DNA of 64,000 nucleotides, from positions 1 through 64,000 of the forward strand of contig JAJEBN010000078.1 in the NCBI GenBank assembly GCA_022822525.1, given 5' to 3'. Every line of letters starts with the position of its first letter. Position 1 is the stretch's first letter. Below, piece after piece: positions 37,279 through 46,642 of the stretch. A program made the translations under genes and the position numbers. The notes beneath the pieces are model-generated. The model saw only the letters and a list, made by a program, of their open reading frames with translations. It did no database searches and was not told where the DNA came from. This DNA comes from Acidimicrobiia bacterium. GTDB lineage: Bacteria > Actinomycetota > Acidimicrobiia > Acidimicrobiales > Poriferisodalaceae.

Positions 37279-37284
37279 GCCGCG

Positions 37285-37878
37285 GTGCCGCCGCAACTTG
37301 GGATCTTCGGAGGCACCTTCGACCCTCCTCACGTCGGGCATGTGGCCGCGGCGATCGAGGCGCGAGATCAGCTCGCCACCGAGCGCTTGCACGTCGTCGT
37401 CGCCAACGACCCGTGGCAGAAGTCCCGGCGCCGCTCAGTGACGCCGTCGCGCCACCGGCTGGCGATGGCACGCCTGGCATTCGATCCGATCGCCGGCGTC
37501 GAGGTCAGCGACATCGAATTGGCGCGCGGCGGATCCACCTACACGATCGACACGGTGTCCGAACTCGCACGGCCAGGCACCGAGATCGTGCTGGTGATGG
37601 GCCCGTCCGCAGCCGCGGGTCTGCAGACATGGCATCGGGCTCGCGAGCTCGCGCGACGCGTGACGGTCGCAGTCGTCACGCCGACCGGTGAACCCCGTGC
37701 TCACCTCGAGGGCTGGCGCACGGTGACGATCTACATGGACCCTGTGGACGCTTCAGCAACCCGGGTGCGCAAATTGCTCGACGGGACCGGTGGGCCGCGG
37801 ACGGCGGCGACCCTCGCCCGCCTCGTGCCGCCGTCGGTCATGAGCTACATCGCGGACCACAAGCTCTATTCTGCGTAA
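37285..37878 (+). CDS. nadD: Nicotinate-nucleotide adenylyltransferase
   Basis: 197-residue enzyme that makes deamido-NAD from nicotinate mononucleotide and ATP. The nucleotidyltransferase motif GGTFDPPHVGH is at residues 9-19, and the C-terminal substrate motif appears as SATRVRKLL. VVANDPWQKS and DIELARGGSTYTIDTV are typical. The GTG start is chosen because it lies just before the first strand and 6 nt after a TACACT box; the longer upstream extension is Arg/Ser/Cys-rich and unlike the family. rsfS follows after 2 nt. Confidence 0.95.
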   Translation: MPPQLGIFGGTFDPPHVGHVAAAIEARDQLATERLHVVVANDPWQKSRRRSVTPSRHRLAMARLAFDPIAGVEVSDIELARGGSTYTIDTVSELARPGTEIVLVMGPSAAAGLQTWHRARELARRVTVAVVTPTGEPRAHLEGWRTVTIYMDPVDASATRVRKLLDGTGGPRTAATLARLVPPSVMSYIADHKLYSA

Positions 37879-37880
37879 CC

Positions 37881-38300
37881 GTGGCATCGGTTCAGCAGGC
37901 GTCCCCGGCGAGCAGCGGGGCGCACGCTCTGCAGCCGGTAGCCGAGAACGAGGCTTCGGTCCCTCCTCCGTTCGTGCGCGCCGCCGTCGAGGGCGCGTCA
38001 GAGATGTCCGCTGAGCGCGTTGTCGTGCTCGATGTCGGCGACGTGCTGGCCATCACCGATTGGTTCGTCATTGCGAGCGCCCCGAATGTGCGCCGTGTGC
38101 GGCGCATTGCCGAGCTGATGGAAGAACACGTGAAGGCGGCTGGGGGCGAGGGCCCGATTCGCACCGAGGGGCTGGACGACGCGAAGTGGATCCTGCTCGA
38201 TTTCGGCGAGTTCGTCGCGCACGTGTTTCACGAACCCACCCGGGAGTACTACGACCTCGAACGCTTGTGGTCCGACGTACCTCGCCACGAGTTCGGCTGA
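37881..38300 (+). CDS. rsfS: Ribosome silencing factor RsfS
   Basis: 139 residues. It binds uL14 on the 50S subunit and blocks subunit joining under starvation. The conserved core runs VVVLDVGDVLAITDWFVIASAPNVRRV to WILLDFGEFVAHVFHEPTREYYDLERLW. A variable Ala/Pro-rich lead of about 28 residues precedes it. The GTG start is 2 nt after nadD, the common nadD-rsfS pairing. Confidence 0.94.
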   Translation: MASVQQASPASSGAHALQPVAENEASVPPPFVRAAVEGASEMSAERVVVLDVGDVLAITDWFVIASAPNVRRVRRIAELMEEHVKAAGGEGPIRTEGLDDAKWILLDFGEFVAHVFHEPTREYYDLERLWSDVPRHEFG

Positions 38301-38350
38301 GCAGCCCGCGGCGGCGGCCGACGCCGTTGCTGCGCCATCGTCCGTGCAGG

Positions 38351-39514
38351 TCACCTCACGAGGGTGGCAGTGCCCTCCCGAGCGAGTGCGATCCACGTGC
38401 GTCCGGGCGTGAGCGGGACGATCACGGCGTTGTCTGAGCGGAACACGGTGACATCGCGCTCTGACAGGCGCTCCCATGTTCCCTGCACGACCTGACCGTC
38501 GCTGAGGATCCAAGCCACGCCGCTGCCGGTCAGAACCGGCTCGGGCGTGAGCGGGTCGGCCGGACTCTGGCGGTAGCGCACGAATTGGACAATCACGTTC
38601 TCGGGGGCGATGCGCACACCGTCGAAGTCGGTGTGCGCATCGCTGTTCTGGGTACGGGCCCAGCCGCCGAGCGCGGCATCCCACCGGTACGACGCCTCGA
38701 TCTGACCGAAGTCGATGTCCACGCCGCTGACGGCATCGGCCCGCTGCAGGGTTTCGCCCTCGTCCCGGAATCGGAAATAAGCGGGTGGTGTCCCGCCACG
38801 ATCGGCGCCCGCCGAATAGATGCGCGCCGAATCGGTGACAAGGTTGTGCGGGGGGTTCTTTGCAGACGAGCGCTCGAACACGCCGTTGTCGAGCGAGCCG
38901 CCGTCGGTGATGTTGACCGTATCGACGCTGCGCAGCGCGCGCTCGGTGTATTCGTTGGCGCCCGAATTCACGAAGATGGGCCGGTTGAGATTCGACAGCA
39001 GTGCGAAGTCGCCGGTGCGAGCCGATCGGACAGGGCCGATCATGCCGGTATCGCGTGAATGGAAGATCGCCGCGAACCGGGTGAGTCGAGCTTCGACGAT
39101 CTCTTCGTAGACGACGTCGGCCAGGTTGAGGCCCCACTGCGGCAGCGCTGCGGGGTGATTGTCGATCTTCACGACGGCGGCCGGCCGCACGATTTCCGCG
39201 GCAGTCGGCAGGCCCGTCAACGGTGCCCGGTGGAGAGGCTCGGGAATGGTGGTGGCGGCGGGCTCGGTGGTTGCGGCAGAGGTGGCCGGTGCCTGCGTTG
39301 CCGCTGTTGCCGTGTCGCTCGGTGCTGTCTCAGCGCTCGTCGGAGTCACCGGCGACTCTGCTGTCGACGTTGTGGCCGGCGCGGGCGCGGGCTCGGTCGT
39401 CTCCGGCACCCGGATCTGCGAGCAAGCGGCCAGCATCACCAGCGCGCCGAGCCAAAGCGCCGATGCCAGGTGCCGACGCTTGCCACCCTGTGCGGCCCCG
39501 ACCCTGTGGCGCAT
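38351..39514 (-). CDS. DUF3048-domain lipoprotein (YerB-like)
   Basis: 387 residues from ATG 39514. A lipoprotein signal is visible: basic start, hydrophobic run SALWLGALVMLAAC, lipidated Cys31. A Thr/Ala/Pro-rich linker of about 60 residues follows and should span the outer wall. The folded part has the DUF3048 hallmarks: LTGLPTAAEIVRPAAVVKIDNHPAALPQWGLNLADVVYEE, MIGPVRSARTGDFALL and a C-terminal domain with TWERLSERDVTVFR. Such proteins are secreted and of unknown function. Longer upstream starts are possible but lack a signal. It faces rsfS, with 50 nt between. Confidence 0.82.
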   Translation of the reverse strand: MRHRVGAAQGGKRRHLASALWLGALVMLAACSQIRVPETTEPAPAPATTSTAESPVTPTSAETAPSDTATAATQAPATSAATTEPAATTIPEPLHRAPLTGLPTAAEIVRPAAVVKIDNHPAALPQWGLNLADVVYEEIVEARLTRFAAIFHSRDTGMIGPVRSARTGDFALLSNLNRPIFVNSGANEYTERALRSVDTVNITDGGSLDNGVFERSSAKNPPHNLVTDSARIYSAGADRGGTPPAYFRFRDEGETLQRADAVSGVDIDFGQIEASYRWDAALGGWARTQNSDAHTDFDGVRIAPENVIVQFVRYRQSPADPLTPEPVLTGSGVAWILSDGQVVQGTWERLSERDVTVFRSDNAVIVPLTPGRTWIALAREGTATLVR

Positions 39515-39694
39515 CAGCGCTGCGCGGGCGGCGTCGCGGCGCGGCGCTGCCGCGCCCAGACAGCCTGCGGCGAACGGTTCGCGGACGTGCTCCAATGATC
39601 TGCTCCTTGACATGCGCAGCAGGGCCACCGCGGCCATCCGACCGAGCATTCACCATACCGGCCGGTTCCCGCGGGAGGGTGGCACACTGCCCCC

Positions 39695-40702
39695 ATGACG
39701 ACGCTGATTACCGGCGGGGCTGGGTACGTCGGAAGCCACACCGTCGTCGCACTGCACGTCGCAGGTCGAGATGTCGTGGTGCTCGACGACTTCTCCAATG
39801 CCCGGCGCGACGTCATCGACGGATTGCGGTCGCTGACTGCTCCAGACCTGATCGTCGTCGAGGGCGACGCCGCACACCGTCCAACGATCGAGCGGCTGTG
39901 CGACGAGCACGGCGTTGATTCGATCGTGCACTTTGCAGCCTGCAAGAGCGTTCCCGAGTCGTTTGCAGACCCCCTGCGCTACTACCGGAACAACGTGGCG
40001 TCGACGCTGTCCTTGGTCGAAGTCGCTGCCGAGCGGGGCATCGGACAGTTCGTCTTCAGCTCATCGGCCGTTGTGTACGGCAGGCCCGAGATCTTGCCCG
40101 TCACCGAGGAGACCCCGGCCGCTCCGCAGAGCCCCTACGGTGCAACCAAGCTGATGTGCGAACACATCCTCACCGATGCTGCGGCGGCCTCCTCGATGAG
40201 CGTCGTCATCTTGCGGTACTTCAATCCCGTCGGGGCCCATTCTTCGGGCCGGATCGGCGAGCGGCCGCTGGCGGTTGCGCAGAGTCTGGTGCCGGTGGTC
40301 ATGGGGGTGGCCGAAGGCGTTGCGGACCGGCTGCGCGTGTTCGGCCAGGACTACGACACGCGTGATGGCACCGCAATTCGCGACTTTGTGCACGTCGCTG
40401 ATCTCGCCGACGGCCATGTGGCAGCGATCGACGCCGATCTCGGGGAGCAAACCAGCCGCATCTTCAACTTGGGCACCGGGGTGGGCACGACAGTGTTCGA
40501 GCTCATCGCCGCTGCAGCCAAGGTGACAGGGCGCCCGATTCCCTATGAGATCGCCGATCGCCGGCCCGGGGACATCGAGGCGTCGTGGGCCGATTGCAGC
40601 CGTGCGCACGCAGAATTGGGATGGCGAGCAGAACGCGATCTCGCTCAGATGCTGACCGACCACTGGCACTTCGCGCAGCGGTGCCGTCACCTGGGTGCCT
40701 GA
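39695..40702 (+). CDS. galE: UDP-glucose 4-epimerase
   Basis: 335-residue extended SDR that interconverts UDP-glucose and UDP-galactose with bound NAD+. The cofactor motif GGAGYVG is at 7-13, the catalytic Ser in FSSSAVVYG (122-124), and Tyr148-x3-Lys152 in YGATK. ILRYFNPVGAHSSGRIGE and RDFVHVADLADGHV fix it as GalE. Upstream a CACACT box ends 6 nt before the ATG, and GGGAGG is too distant to be the ribosome site. It probably feeds the glycosyltransferases that follow. Confidence 0.92.
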   Translation: MTTLITGGAGYVGSHTVVALHVAGRDVVVLDDFSNARRDVIDGLRSLTAPDLIVVEGDAAHRPTIERLCDEHGVDSIVHFAACKSVPESFADPLRYYRNNVASTLSLVEVAAERGIGQFVFSSSAVVYGRPEILPVTEETPAAPQSPYGATKLMCEHILTDAAAASSMSVVILRYFNPVGAHSSGRIGERPLAVAQSLVPVVMGVAEGVADRLRVFGQDYDTRDGTAIRDFVHVADLADGHVAAIDADLGEQTSRIFNLGTGVGTTVFELIAAAAKVTGRPIPYEIADRRPGDIEASWADCSRAHAELGWRAERDLAQMLTDHWHFAQRCRHLGA

Positions 40703-40709
40703 CGCGGGG

Positions 40710-40724
40710 CGAGTGCGTCACTCG
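40710..40724. terminator. Hairpin between convergent galE and glycosyltransferase
   Basis: CGAGTG (40710-40715) pairs with CACTCG (40719-40724) around CGT, across the stop of the minus-strand gene. No T-tract is present. Confidence 0.3.
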
Positions 40725-42313
40725 AGCATCGAGGCAGCGGTGATCAGGGTGTACTCGTCCCCAGCGGCCAGCGGCTCGGCCAGCGCCGCAGGGGGAATGA
40801 ACTCAGGAACCCGGTCATTGCGCACGAGGATGACGTCGGTGGGAGCGACATCGTCGAGCGTGGTCTCGTCGAGCATCCAGGCGGGCCGATCGAGGTAGTA
40901 CGCGATCCACCGGGGCGTCCAGATGCCTGAGGTAAACCACACCAGCTCGGCCTCGGCGACCTCAGACGCATCCCGCGCCCGCTCGAGTACGGCCCCGGCA
41001 TCAGCGGGTCGCTCCAGGTAGAAGTCGCGAGTGGAACCGGTGGCGACAAATCCCAGCGTCACCAACGCGACCGCTGCAGCGGCCAAGCCCAGCAACACCC
41101 GCAGCCGCACCGCCCAGCCGCGAAGGCCCCGCCGCACGGCGTCGGCCAGGGCCGCCACGCCGATCGCCGTGGGAGCCACCCAGGGAAAGTTCCACAGCCG
41201 GTGAATCCACGCGCCCTGCTGCAGGGCGAAGGTGAGCGAGGCCGCGACAAACAGCGTGACGAGTGCTGGCCCTCGGGTGCGCCGGTCGACGAACGCAGCG
41301 ATGAGCGCCGGGAAGAACAGCAGGCGGAGCCACCACGATGTCAGCAGCTCGTGACTGGCGAACGTCCATTGGCGCTGGAGAAACTCGCCGAAGGTGAATT
41401 GGGCTTGCTCGGCTGCAGTCGACACGTCGTTGCCGGTGCGAAACGCGACACGCTCGCTCAGTTCGGAGATGTCGGTCGCGTTCAGCAGCCATGCAGCGGT
41501 CAGCAAACCGCCGGCGATCGCTCCGATGGCGACAGCGCTCAAGCCCGGTGACCAGCCCAGGCGAACCCAGTCCGGCAGGCGGCGAGGCGAGGTGTTCACC
41601 GAGTGCCAGAAGTCCGCTTCGTTGCGCCGCCGCTGCAACGTGCCGATGAACAGCCACGGCAGCAGCAATCCCAGCGAGGCAACGGCGATCCATGAGTGCA
41701 TCGCCGTCAGCGCGGCGAGCACGCCTGTGCCCACCAGCGCCCAACGCGGCGGACGTGCCGCCTGGCGCAGCCAGGCAATCGCTGCGGTGAGCGCCAGGAT
41801 CATCGAGAAGCTGATGCCCATGCGGGCGTACACGTAGAAGAAGCCGGTGCTCACCATCGCCAGCACTGCGAGCAGTGTCGGCCCCCACGACATGCCGACT
41901 GCACGCAGCACAGCAGCCAGGAACGCCACGGTGGCAACGCCCAGCAGGAAGTCGGTGATCCGAACCGCCGCGGGACTGTCGCCGAGCGCACCGACCGACG
42001 CGATCGTGAGGAATTGCTTGAGCGGCGGGTGATGCGCGTAGGTGACGGCTTCGAGAGGCGGCTCCGCTCGTGGCGGCACCTCGTACTCGGCTCGGATGAA
42101 CGGATCTGTCCTGGCTCCCAAGCGAGACTCCGCGGGTCCGAGATCCCAGAAGTTGCGCGCCTGGATTCCCGCCCGGCCGAAGATGCGACCGTCGTCGCTG
42201 TTGCCCAGCGGCAAGTCGAGATCCGGGGCCCACAGGGCGAACACGCCGATGCAGATGAGTGCCACAACGGTCCAGCCCGAGCACAGGCGGGCGAGAGATC
42301 CTCGGCGTGTCAT
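40718..42313 (-). CDS. Membrane glycosyltransferase, GT39/ArnT-like
   Basis: 531-residue integral membrane protein with roughly ten hydrophobic segments. The first helix is followed by a long extracytoplasmic loop with an acidic pair in GNSDDGRIFGRAGIQ and a conserved-looking YAHHPPLKQFL. That layout matches GT-C enzymes that move sugars from polyprenyl phosphate donors to envelope acceptors. A soluble C-terminal domain of about 100 residues follows the last helix. ATG 42313 is chosen because the upstream extension is not hydrophobic and crosses the divergent promoter. Donor and acceptor are unknown. Confidence 0.7.
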   Translation of the reverse strand: MTRRGSLARLCSGWTVVALICIGVFALWAPDLDLPLGNSDDGRIFGRAGIQARNFWDLGPAESRLGARTDPFIRAEYEVPPRAEPPLEAVTYAHHPPLKQFLTIASVGALGDSPAAVRITDFLLGVATVAFLAAVLRAVGMSWGPTLLAVLAMVSTGFFYVYARMGISFSMILALTAAIAWLRQAARPPRWALVGTGVLAALTAMHSWIAVASLGLLLPWLFIGTLQRRRNEADFWHSVNTSPRRLPDWVRLGWSPGLSAVAIGAIAGGLLTAAWLLNATDISELSERVAFRTGNDVSTAAEQAQFTFGEFLQRQWTFASHELLTSWWLRLLFFPALIAAFVDRRTRGPALVTLFVAASLTFALQQGAWIHRLWNFPWVAPTAIGVAALADAVRRGLRGWAVRLRVLLGLAAAAVALVTLGFVATGSTRDFYLERPADAGAVLERARDASEVAEAELVWFTSGIWTPRWIAYYLDRPAWMLDETTLDDVAPTDVILVRNDRVPEFIPPAALAEPLAAGDEYTLITAASMLE

Positions 42314-42379
42314 GAGGGATCTTTCGGTTCGCGGCGGTCGCTGCCACCGTACGAAGAGGCGCAGCGTAGTATCGGCCCG

Positions 42380-42448
42380 ATGGCAGTCGACGGACGGCAC
42401 CGGCTGCCCGATGTCGCACACCGAGCGCCATGTCCCCACTCGCCATGA
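42380..42448 (+). CDS. Possible 22-codon leader ORF before the sugar transferase
   Basis: ATG 42380 lies 7 nt after a TAGTAT box (42367-42372), the spacing of a leaderless start, but it is not in the sugar transferase frame. It opens a 22-codon frame ending TGA 42446-42448, which overlaps the assumed ATG 42411 of the large gene and stops 10 nt before an in-frame GTG at 42459. It could be a leader peptide controlling the downstream start. There is no protein-level support. Confidence 0.25.
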   Translation: MAVDGRHRLPDVAHRAPCPHSP

Positions 42449-43808
42449 ACCTCTCGTGACGTCAACTGCGCTGCACAGCTGGAACGGCAACCCGCCGGCC
42501 CGGCCGGGATTCCGGCATCTCTACCTCATCGACGCCGTGACGCTGTTCGCCCTGATGGCTGCGATCACGGTGGTTCGGTTCGGCGTCGACTGGCCCACGT
42601 ACCCGCGCAGCCACTACTTCATCGGTTTCGCAATCGCCACCGTGCTGCACATGACGGTCTATTACTTCGGCGGCTTCTACGAGTTCGGGCAGCGCCTCGG
42701 CCATCGGCCATGGCTGCCGCGCGCAACGCTGTTGACATTCATGGCGGTGGGCGGCGATGCCACGGTGACGCTGCTCACCGGCCGCTATCTCATGCCACGA
42801 GGCAACCTGGTCGTCCTGGCCGTCGCCGCCAGCATGCTCATCACCTTCAACCGGTGGGCGGCCCGGCGCGTCCGGCTGCGGCGCTTCGGGCTGGCGCGGA
42901 TGCTGCTCGTCGGCGCGAACGACGACATCGACTCCGCAAAGCAGCATCTGGGCGACCACGAACGTGATGCCGTCATCGCCGGCAGCCTGACCGGCGGCGG
43001 GGATGTCAGCTCGAGCATCTGTGCCGAGATGGACCGAGTCGGGGCAACGGACCTGCTGCTGCTCTCGGGTCAGCCGCTCGACACGATCTATCCCGAACCG
43101 CTCGGCGAGCTCGAACTGCGGGACGTCGGCGTCTATCGCCAGGTCACCGCGGCGGACACGCTGCTCGGGCTGCAGCGGAGTCGTCAGATCGGCGGCATGC
43201 CCTTCGTCGCGCTGCGGGAGCACGCGCTGCCGCTGTGCCGCTTGCGATTCAAGCGGCTGCTTGACTTGGCGTACCTGGCGGTGTCAGCTCCGATCACGCT
43301 GCCCCTGTCCGCAGCGGTCACCGCCTATGTGCGGGCGCGGGCGGGCAGAGGCGTGCTGTACCGCCAAGAGCGGGTGGGTCGCGGCGGAGCGCCCTTTGTG
43401 CTCTTGAAGTTCCGCACGATGGTGCGCGACGCAGAACGCGACGGGCCCGTGCTGGCACGCGTGAACGATCCTCGGGTGATCCCCGGCATGAGATGGCTCC
43501 GCCGGACCCGGCTCGACGAGTTGCCCCAGCTGTGGAACGTTCTCAGGGGGTCGATGTCCATCGTGGGACCCCGCCCCGAGCGACCGCAGATCGTGGCAAA
43601 GCTCGAGCGGGAGATTCCCGGCTACGGCCGGCGCCATGATGTCCCGCCGGGCATTACCGGTCTGGCACAGACACAGGGTCACTACCAGACCGATCCCGGC
43701 TACAAGCTGGGACACGACCTGCAATACGTCGTGAATTGGTCACCGGTGCTCGACTGGGAGATCATGGCCAAGAGCCTCGTCGTCATGGCTCGCCGCAACG
43801 CCCGGTGA
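42411..43808 (+). CDS. Undecaprenyl-phosphate sugar phosphotransferase
   Basis: About 465 residues of the polyisoprenyl-phosphate hexose-1-phosphate transferase family, which starts exopolysaccharide or O-glycan repeat units on undecaprenyl phosphate. Four N-terminal helices and a Rossmann-like middle domain precede the catalytic part. There the family motifs are KRLLDLAYL, a membrane-embedded helix, YRQERVGRGGAPFVLLKFRTM, RRTRLDELPQLWNVLRGSMSIVGPRPERP and PPGITGLAQ. The start is ATG 42411 or GTG 42459. The next gene overlaps its stop. It is divergent from the GT39-like gene. Confidence 0.88.
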   Translation: MSHTERHVPTRHEPLVTSTALHSWNGNPPARPGFRHLYLIDAVTLFALMAAITVVRFGVDWPTYPRSHYFIGFAIATVLHMTVYYFGGFYEFGQRLGHRPWLPRATLLTFMAVGGDATVTLLTGRYLMPRGNLVVLAVAASMLITFNRWAARRVRLRRFGLARMLLVGANDDIDSAKQHLGDHERDAVIAGSLTGGGDVSSSICAEMDRVGATDLLLLSGQPLDTIYPEPLGELELRDVGVYRQVTAADTLLGLQRSRQIGGMPFVALREHALPLCRLRFKRLLDLAYLAVSAPITLPLSAAVTAYVRARAGRGVLYRQERVGRGGAPFVLLKFRTMVRDAERDGPVLARVNDPRVIPGMRWLRRTRLDELPQLWNVLRGSMSIVGPRPERPQIVAKLEREIPGYGRRHDVPPGITGLAQTQGHYQTDPGYKLGHDLQYVVNWSPVLDWEIMAKSLVVMARRNAR

Positions 43809-44851
43809 GCGAGTCGGCATCGGCCGCTCGGCCGGATACGGCACGAGCTCAGCCCGACGTGACAGGCGGCGGGCCGGATGTCCCAGCCGAACGGCCTCAT
43901 GTGACCGTGGTGATTCCTGCCCGCAATTGCGCATCGGAGCTGCAGGGCTGCCTCGACGCCATCAGCACGCAGGCGTTCTCGGGACCGCTGGAGGTGGTGA
44001 TCGCCGTCGCACCCAGCACCGACAGAACCGAGCAGATTGCCGCCAAGGCGATCTGCTCGTGGCCCACCCAGGTCGTTGCCAACCCGGCAGGCACGACGTC
44101 GGCTGGTCTCAACGCCGCGATCCAGGCAGCCCGGGGTGAGGTCATCGTGCGTGTCGATGCGCAGTCGCGGCTCCCCGACGGCTATGTCGAGCGGGCGGTG
44201 GCCACGCTGGCCCGTACTGGGGCCGCGAACGTGGGCGGCGTGCAACGACCGGTGGGCGCCGCGGCACTGACCCGCGTGATCGCTGCCGCGATGTCGTCGG
44301 GGTTCGGGGGCGGTCCGGCACATTTCCGGAGCGGCCGCCACGAGGGCCCCGTCGACACCGTCTATCTCGGCGTGTTCGACGCCGAGGCGCTTGCGGCTGC
44401 TGGAGGCTTCGACGAGACGCTCGAGCGAAACCAGGACTACGAGCTGAATTGGCGCCTGCGAGAACAGGGCCGGGTGGTCTGGCTGGATCCGACCCTCGTA
44501 GTCGACTACCTGCCGCGATCGAGCTGGAGCGGCCTGGCCCGCCAGTACTTCGACTACGGGGCCTGGAAGCGCGTGGTGATCGCCCGACACCCGCATTCGC
44601 TGCAGCCGCGGCAGCTCGCGGCGCCGGCGCTGGTGTGCGGCCTCGTGCTGTCAGCAATCGAGTTGGTTCGCGGCCGCCCGCGAGGAGGGCTCGTGCCGGC
44701 GGCTTACCTCGGCTCGTGCACCGTGGCAGCACTGAGGCTCGGGCGCAGCCTGCCTGCCCTCGGGGATCGCCTCCGGGCAGCGGCCGCCTTCGCCGTCATG
44801 CACCTCTCGTGGGGGATGGGCTTCCTCGTCGGCAGACGCCGCGGCCGCTGA
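43805..44851 (+). CDS. GT2-family glycosyltransferase
   Basis: 348 residues. The GT-A fold begins HVTVVIPARNCASELQGCLDAI; the metal-binding acidic pair appears as VDAQS, and ERNQDYELNWRLREQG holds the catalytic base region. One or two hydrophobic segments near the C-terminus (LAAPALVCGLVLSAIELV and a later one) suggest membrane association. The GTG start overlaps the sugar transferase stop (GTGA), so it should extend the lipid-linked sugar that enzyme makes. Sugar specificity is unknown. Confidence 0.85.
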   Translation: MSESASAARPDTARAQPDVTGGGPDVPAERPHVTVVIPARNCASELQGCLDAISTQAFSGPLEVVIAVAPSTDRTEQIAAKAICSWPTQVVANPAGTTSAGLNAAIQAARGEVIVRVDAQSRLPDGYVERAVATLARTGAANVGGVQRPVGAAALTRVIAAAMSSGFGGGPAHFRSGRHEGPVDTVYLGVFDAEALAAAGGFDETLERNQDYELNWRLREQGRVVWLDPTLVVDYLPRSSWSGLARQYFDYGAWKRVVIARHPHSLQPRQLAAPALVCGLVLSAIELVRGRPRGGLVPAAYLGSCTVAALRLGRSLPALGDRLRAAAAFAVMHLSWGMGFLVGRRRGR

Positions 44852-44909
44852 ACATCGCCGACGCGGTCCGCGACGACGAGCGGCCCGGGACCCGTCCTGT
44901 GGCACTCAG

Positions 44910-44915
44910 TACGCT
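44910..44915 (+). promoter_or_regulatory. Candidate leaderless -10 box of the D-aminoacylase
   Basis: TACGCT ends 7 nt before ATG 44923, and no ribosome site is present. Confidence 0.38.
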
Positions 44916-44922
44916 CACACGC

Positions 44923-46638
44923 ATGGCCGAGGTCGTGATCCGCAACGGAACTGTCGTGGACGGAAGCGGTGACCCGCCCCGCACAGCCGACATCGCCGTT
45001 GACGGCGGCGTAGTCACCGAGGTCGGCGAGGTGAGCGGCCGAGGTCGGCGCGAGATCGACGCCGAGGGCCATCTCGTGCTGCCGGGCTGGGTGGACATCC
45101 ACACCCATTACGACGGTCAGGCCACCTGGGACCCCGAGATGACACCGTCTTCGTGGCACGGGGTGACCACGGCAATCTTCGGCAATTGCGGCGTCGGCTT
45201 CGCTCCGGTGCATCCGGGCACTGAGGACTACCTCATCAACCTGATGGAAGGCGTCGAGGACATTCCCGGCACTGTTCTCGCTGACGGGATCGATTTCTGC
45301 TGGACGAGCTACCCCGAGTACCTCGACACGCTTGATGCGACGCCCAGGGTGATGGACATCGGCAGCCAACTGCCCCACGGTGCGTTGCGCTTCTTCGTCA
45401 TGGGCGAGCGCGGGGCAGACCACGCCGAAGTGCCGACGGCCCCCGAACTTGACCGGATCACCGAACTCGTGACCGAGGCGCTCGAGGCCGGCGCGCTCGG
45501 ATTCACCACGAGTCGAACCACCAAGCACAAGGCTGCCGACGGCCGCCTCACACCGTCGCTGTCGGCGGGCGACCCCGAGCTCGCCGCAGTCGCCAGCGCG
45601 ATGAAGCGCGCCGGTGCCGGGGTGCTGCAGGTGAACTCCGACTTCGGCCCCGGAGAGTTCTCCACGCTGCGCGCTGCAGCCGAGATGTCGGGCCGGCCGC
45701 TGTCCGTCCTGCTGCTGCAGGTGGACAACGCGCCGGAGCTGTGGCGCGAAACGCTGGCAGAGATCCACGCGGCGAACGCCGACGGGGTCGCGGCGAACGG
45801 CCAGGTCGGCTGCCGCCCGATCAGCGTGTTGCTCGGGCTCGACGTGTCAGTCAACCCCTTCGGCAACCACCCGGCGTACCGCGACATCGCGCACCTGCCG
45901 GCGGCGCAGCGGGCGGCCCGCATGCGCAGCGATGAGACGCTGCGACGGGCGCTGGTGGAGGACCGGCCCGTGGACGGGTTCAGCAAGTGGATGGACTACG
46001 CGCTCACCCGCGCCTTCGAGCTCGGCGACGTGCCCGACTATGAGCCTGATCCGGGCGCGTCGGTGGCCGCCCGGGCAGCGGAACTCGGTGTCAGCCCGTG
46101 GGAGCTGGCACTGGACCTGCTCTCGGACGGCGATGGCGACGCACTGCTGCTCTACCCCTTCGAGAACTACACCGCCGGCAGCCTGGACGTGATCCGAGAG
46201 ATGCTGGCTGACCCGTACACGATCTGTGGGATCGGTGATGCAGGCGCACATGTGGGCACGATCTGCGACGCGTCGTACCCGACGTACCTGCTGACCCATT
46301 GGGCCCGTGACCGCAGCCGTGGCGAGGGCCTGCCGCTGGAATTCCTGGTTCACAAGCAGACCCGTGACAACGCGCTCGCGTACGGGCTGGCCGACCGCGG
46401 CCTGCTCGCGCCGGGCTATCGAGCGGACATCAACATCGTCGACTTCGACGCGCTGGGGGTGGGCCGACCGGAATTGGTGTACGACCTGCCGAGCGGCGGC
46501 AAGCGCCTCATCCAGCGGTCGAACGGCTACCGGCACACCTTCGTTGCCGGGACCGAGGTCTCCGCTGACGGCCAGTTCACCGGCGCTCGTCCCGGGCGGC
46601 TCGTGCGCGGCGCCCAGGCAGACCCAGCACATCGCTGA
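44923..46638 (+). CDS. N-acyl-D-amino-acid deacylase (D-aminoacylase family)
   Basis: 571-residue amidohydrolase. The zinc motif HTHYDGQ near residue 60 (GWVDIHTHYDGQATWDPEMTPSSWHGVTT), the FGNCGVGFAP segment with the family cysteine, and the C-terminal GIGDAGAHVG with its catalytic Asp place it in the D-aminoacylase group. Members release acyl groups from N-acyl-D-amino acids, but some act on hydantoins or other cyclic amides, so the substrate is open. The start follows a TACGCT box. The CoA-transferase gene begins 4 nt after the stop and is probably cotranscribed. Confidence 0.85.
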   Translation: MAEVVIRNGTVVDGSGDPPRTADIAVDGGVVTEVGEVSGRGRREIDAEGHLVLPGWVDIHTHYDGQATWDPEMTPSSWHGVTTAIFGNCGVGFAPVHPGTEDYLINLMEGVEDIPGTVLADGIDFCWTSYPEYLDTLDATPRVMDIGSQLPHGALRFFVMGERGADHAEVPTAPELDRITELVTEALEAGALGFTTSRTTKHKAADGRLTPSLSAGDPELAAVASAMKRAGAGVLQVNSDFGPGEFSTLRAAAEMSGRPLSVLLLQVDNAPELWRETLAEIHAANADGVAANGQVGCRPISVLLGLDVSVNPFGNHPAYRDIAHLPAAQRAARMRSDETLRRALVEDRPVDGFSKWMDYALTRAFELGDVPDYEPDPGASVAARAAELGVSPWELALDLLSDGDGDALLLYPFENYTAGSLDVIREMLADPYTICGIGDAGAHVGTICDASYPTYLLTHWARDRSRGEGLPLEFLVHKQTRDNALAYGLADRGLLAPGYRADINIVDFDALGVGRPELVYDLPSGGKRLIQRSNGYRHTFVAGTEVSADGQFTGARPGRLVRGAQADPAHR

Positions 46639-46642
46639 GACA

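Larger units (their letters stand above)
36929..37284. other. Intergenic region between the sigma gene and nadD
   Basis: 356 nt between divergent genes. The sigma-proximal 90 nt are the hairpin leader. Further GC-rich inverted repeats lie at 37057-37067 (GGCGT/ACGCC) and 37067-37081 (CCGCC/GGCGG). A TTGACC on the minus strand (37164-37159) could be a -35, but no good -10 follows it. The nadD-proximal end holds the TACACT box. The rest shows no gene. Confidence 0.6.

Noticed and set aside
39695..44851. Full capsule or natural-product gene cluster
   Set aside because: There are only galE, three glycan transferases and no flippase, polymerase or assembly-line gene, so a small envelope glycan set is all that can be supported.
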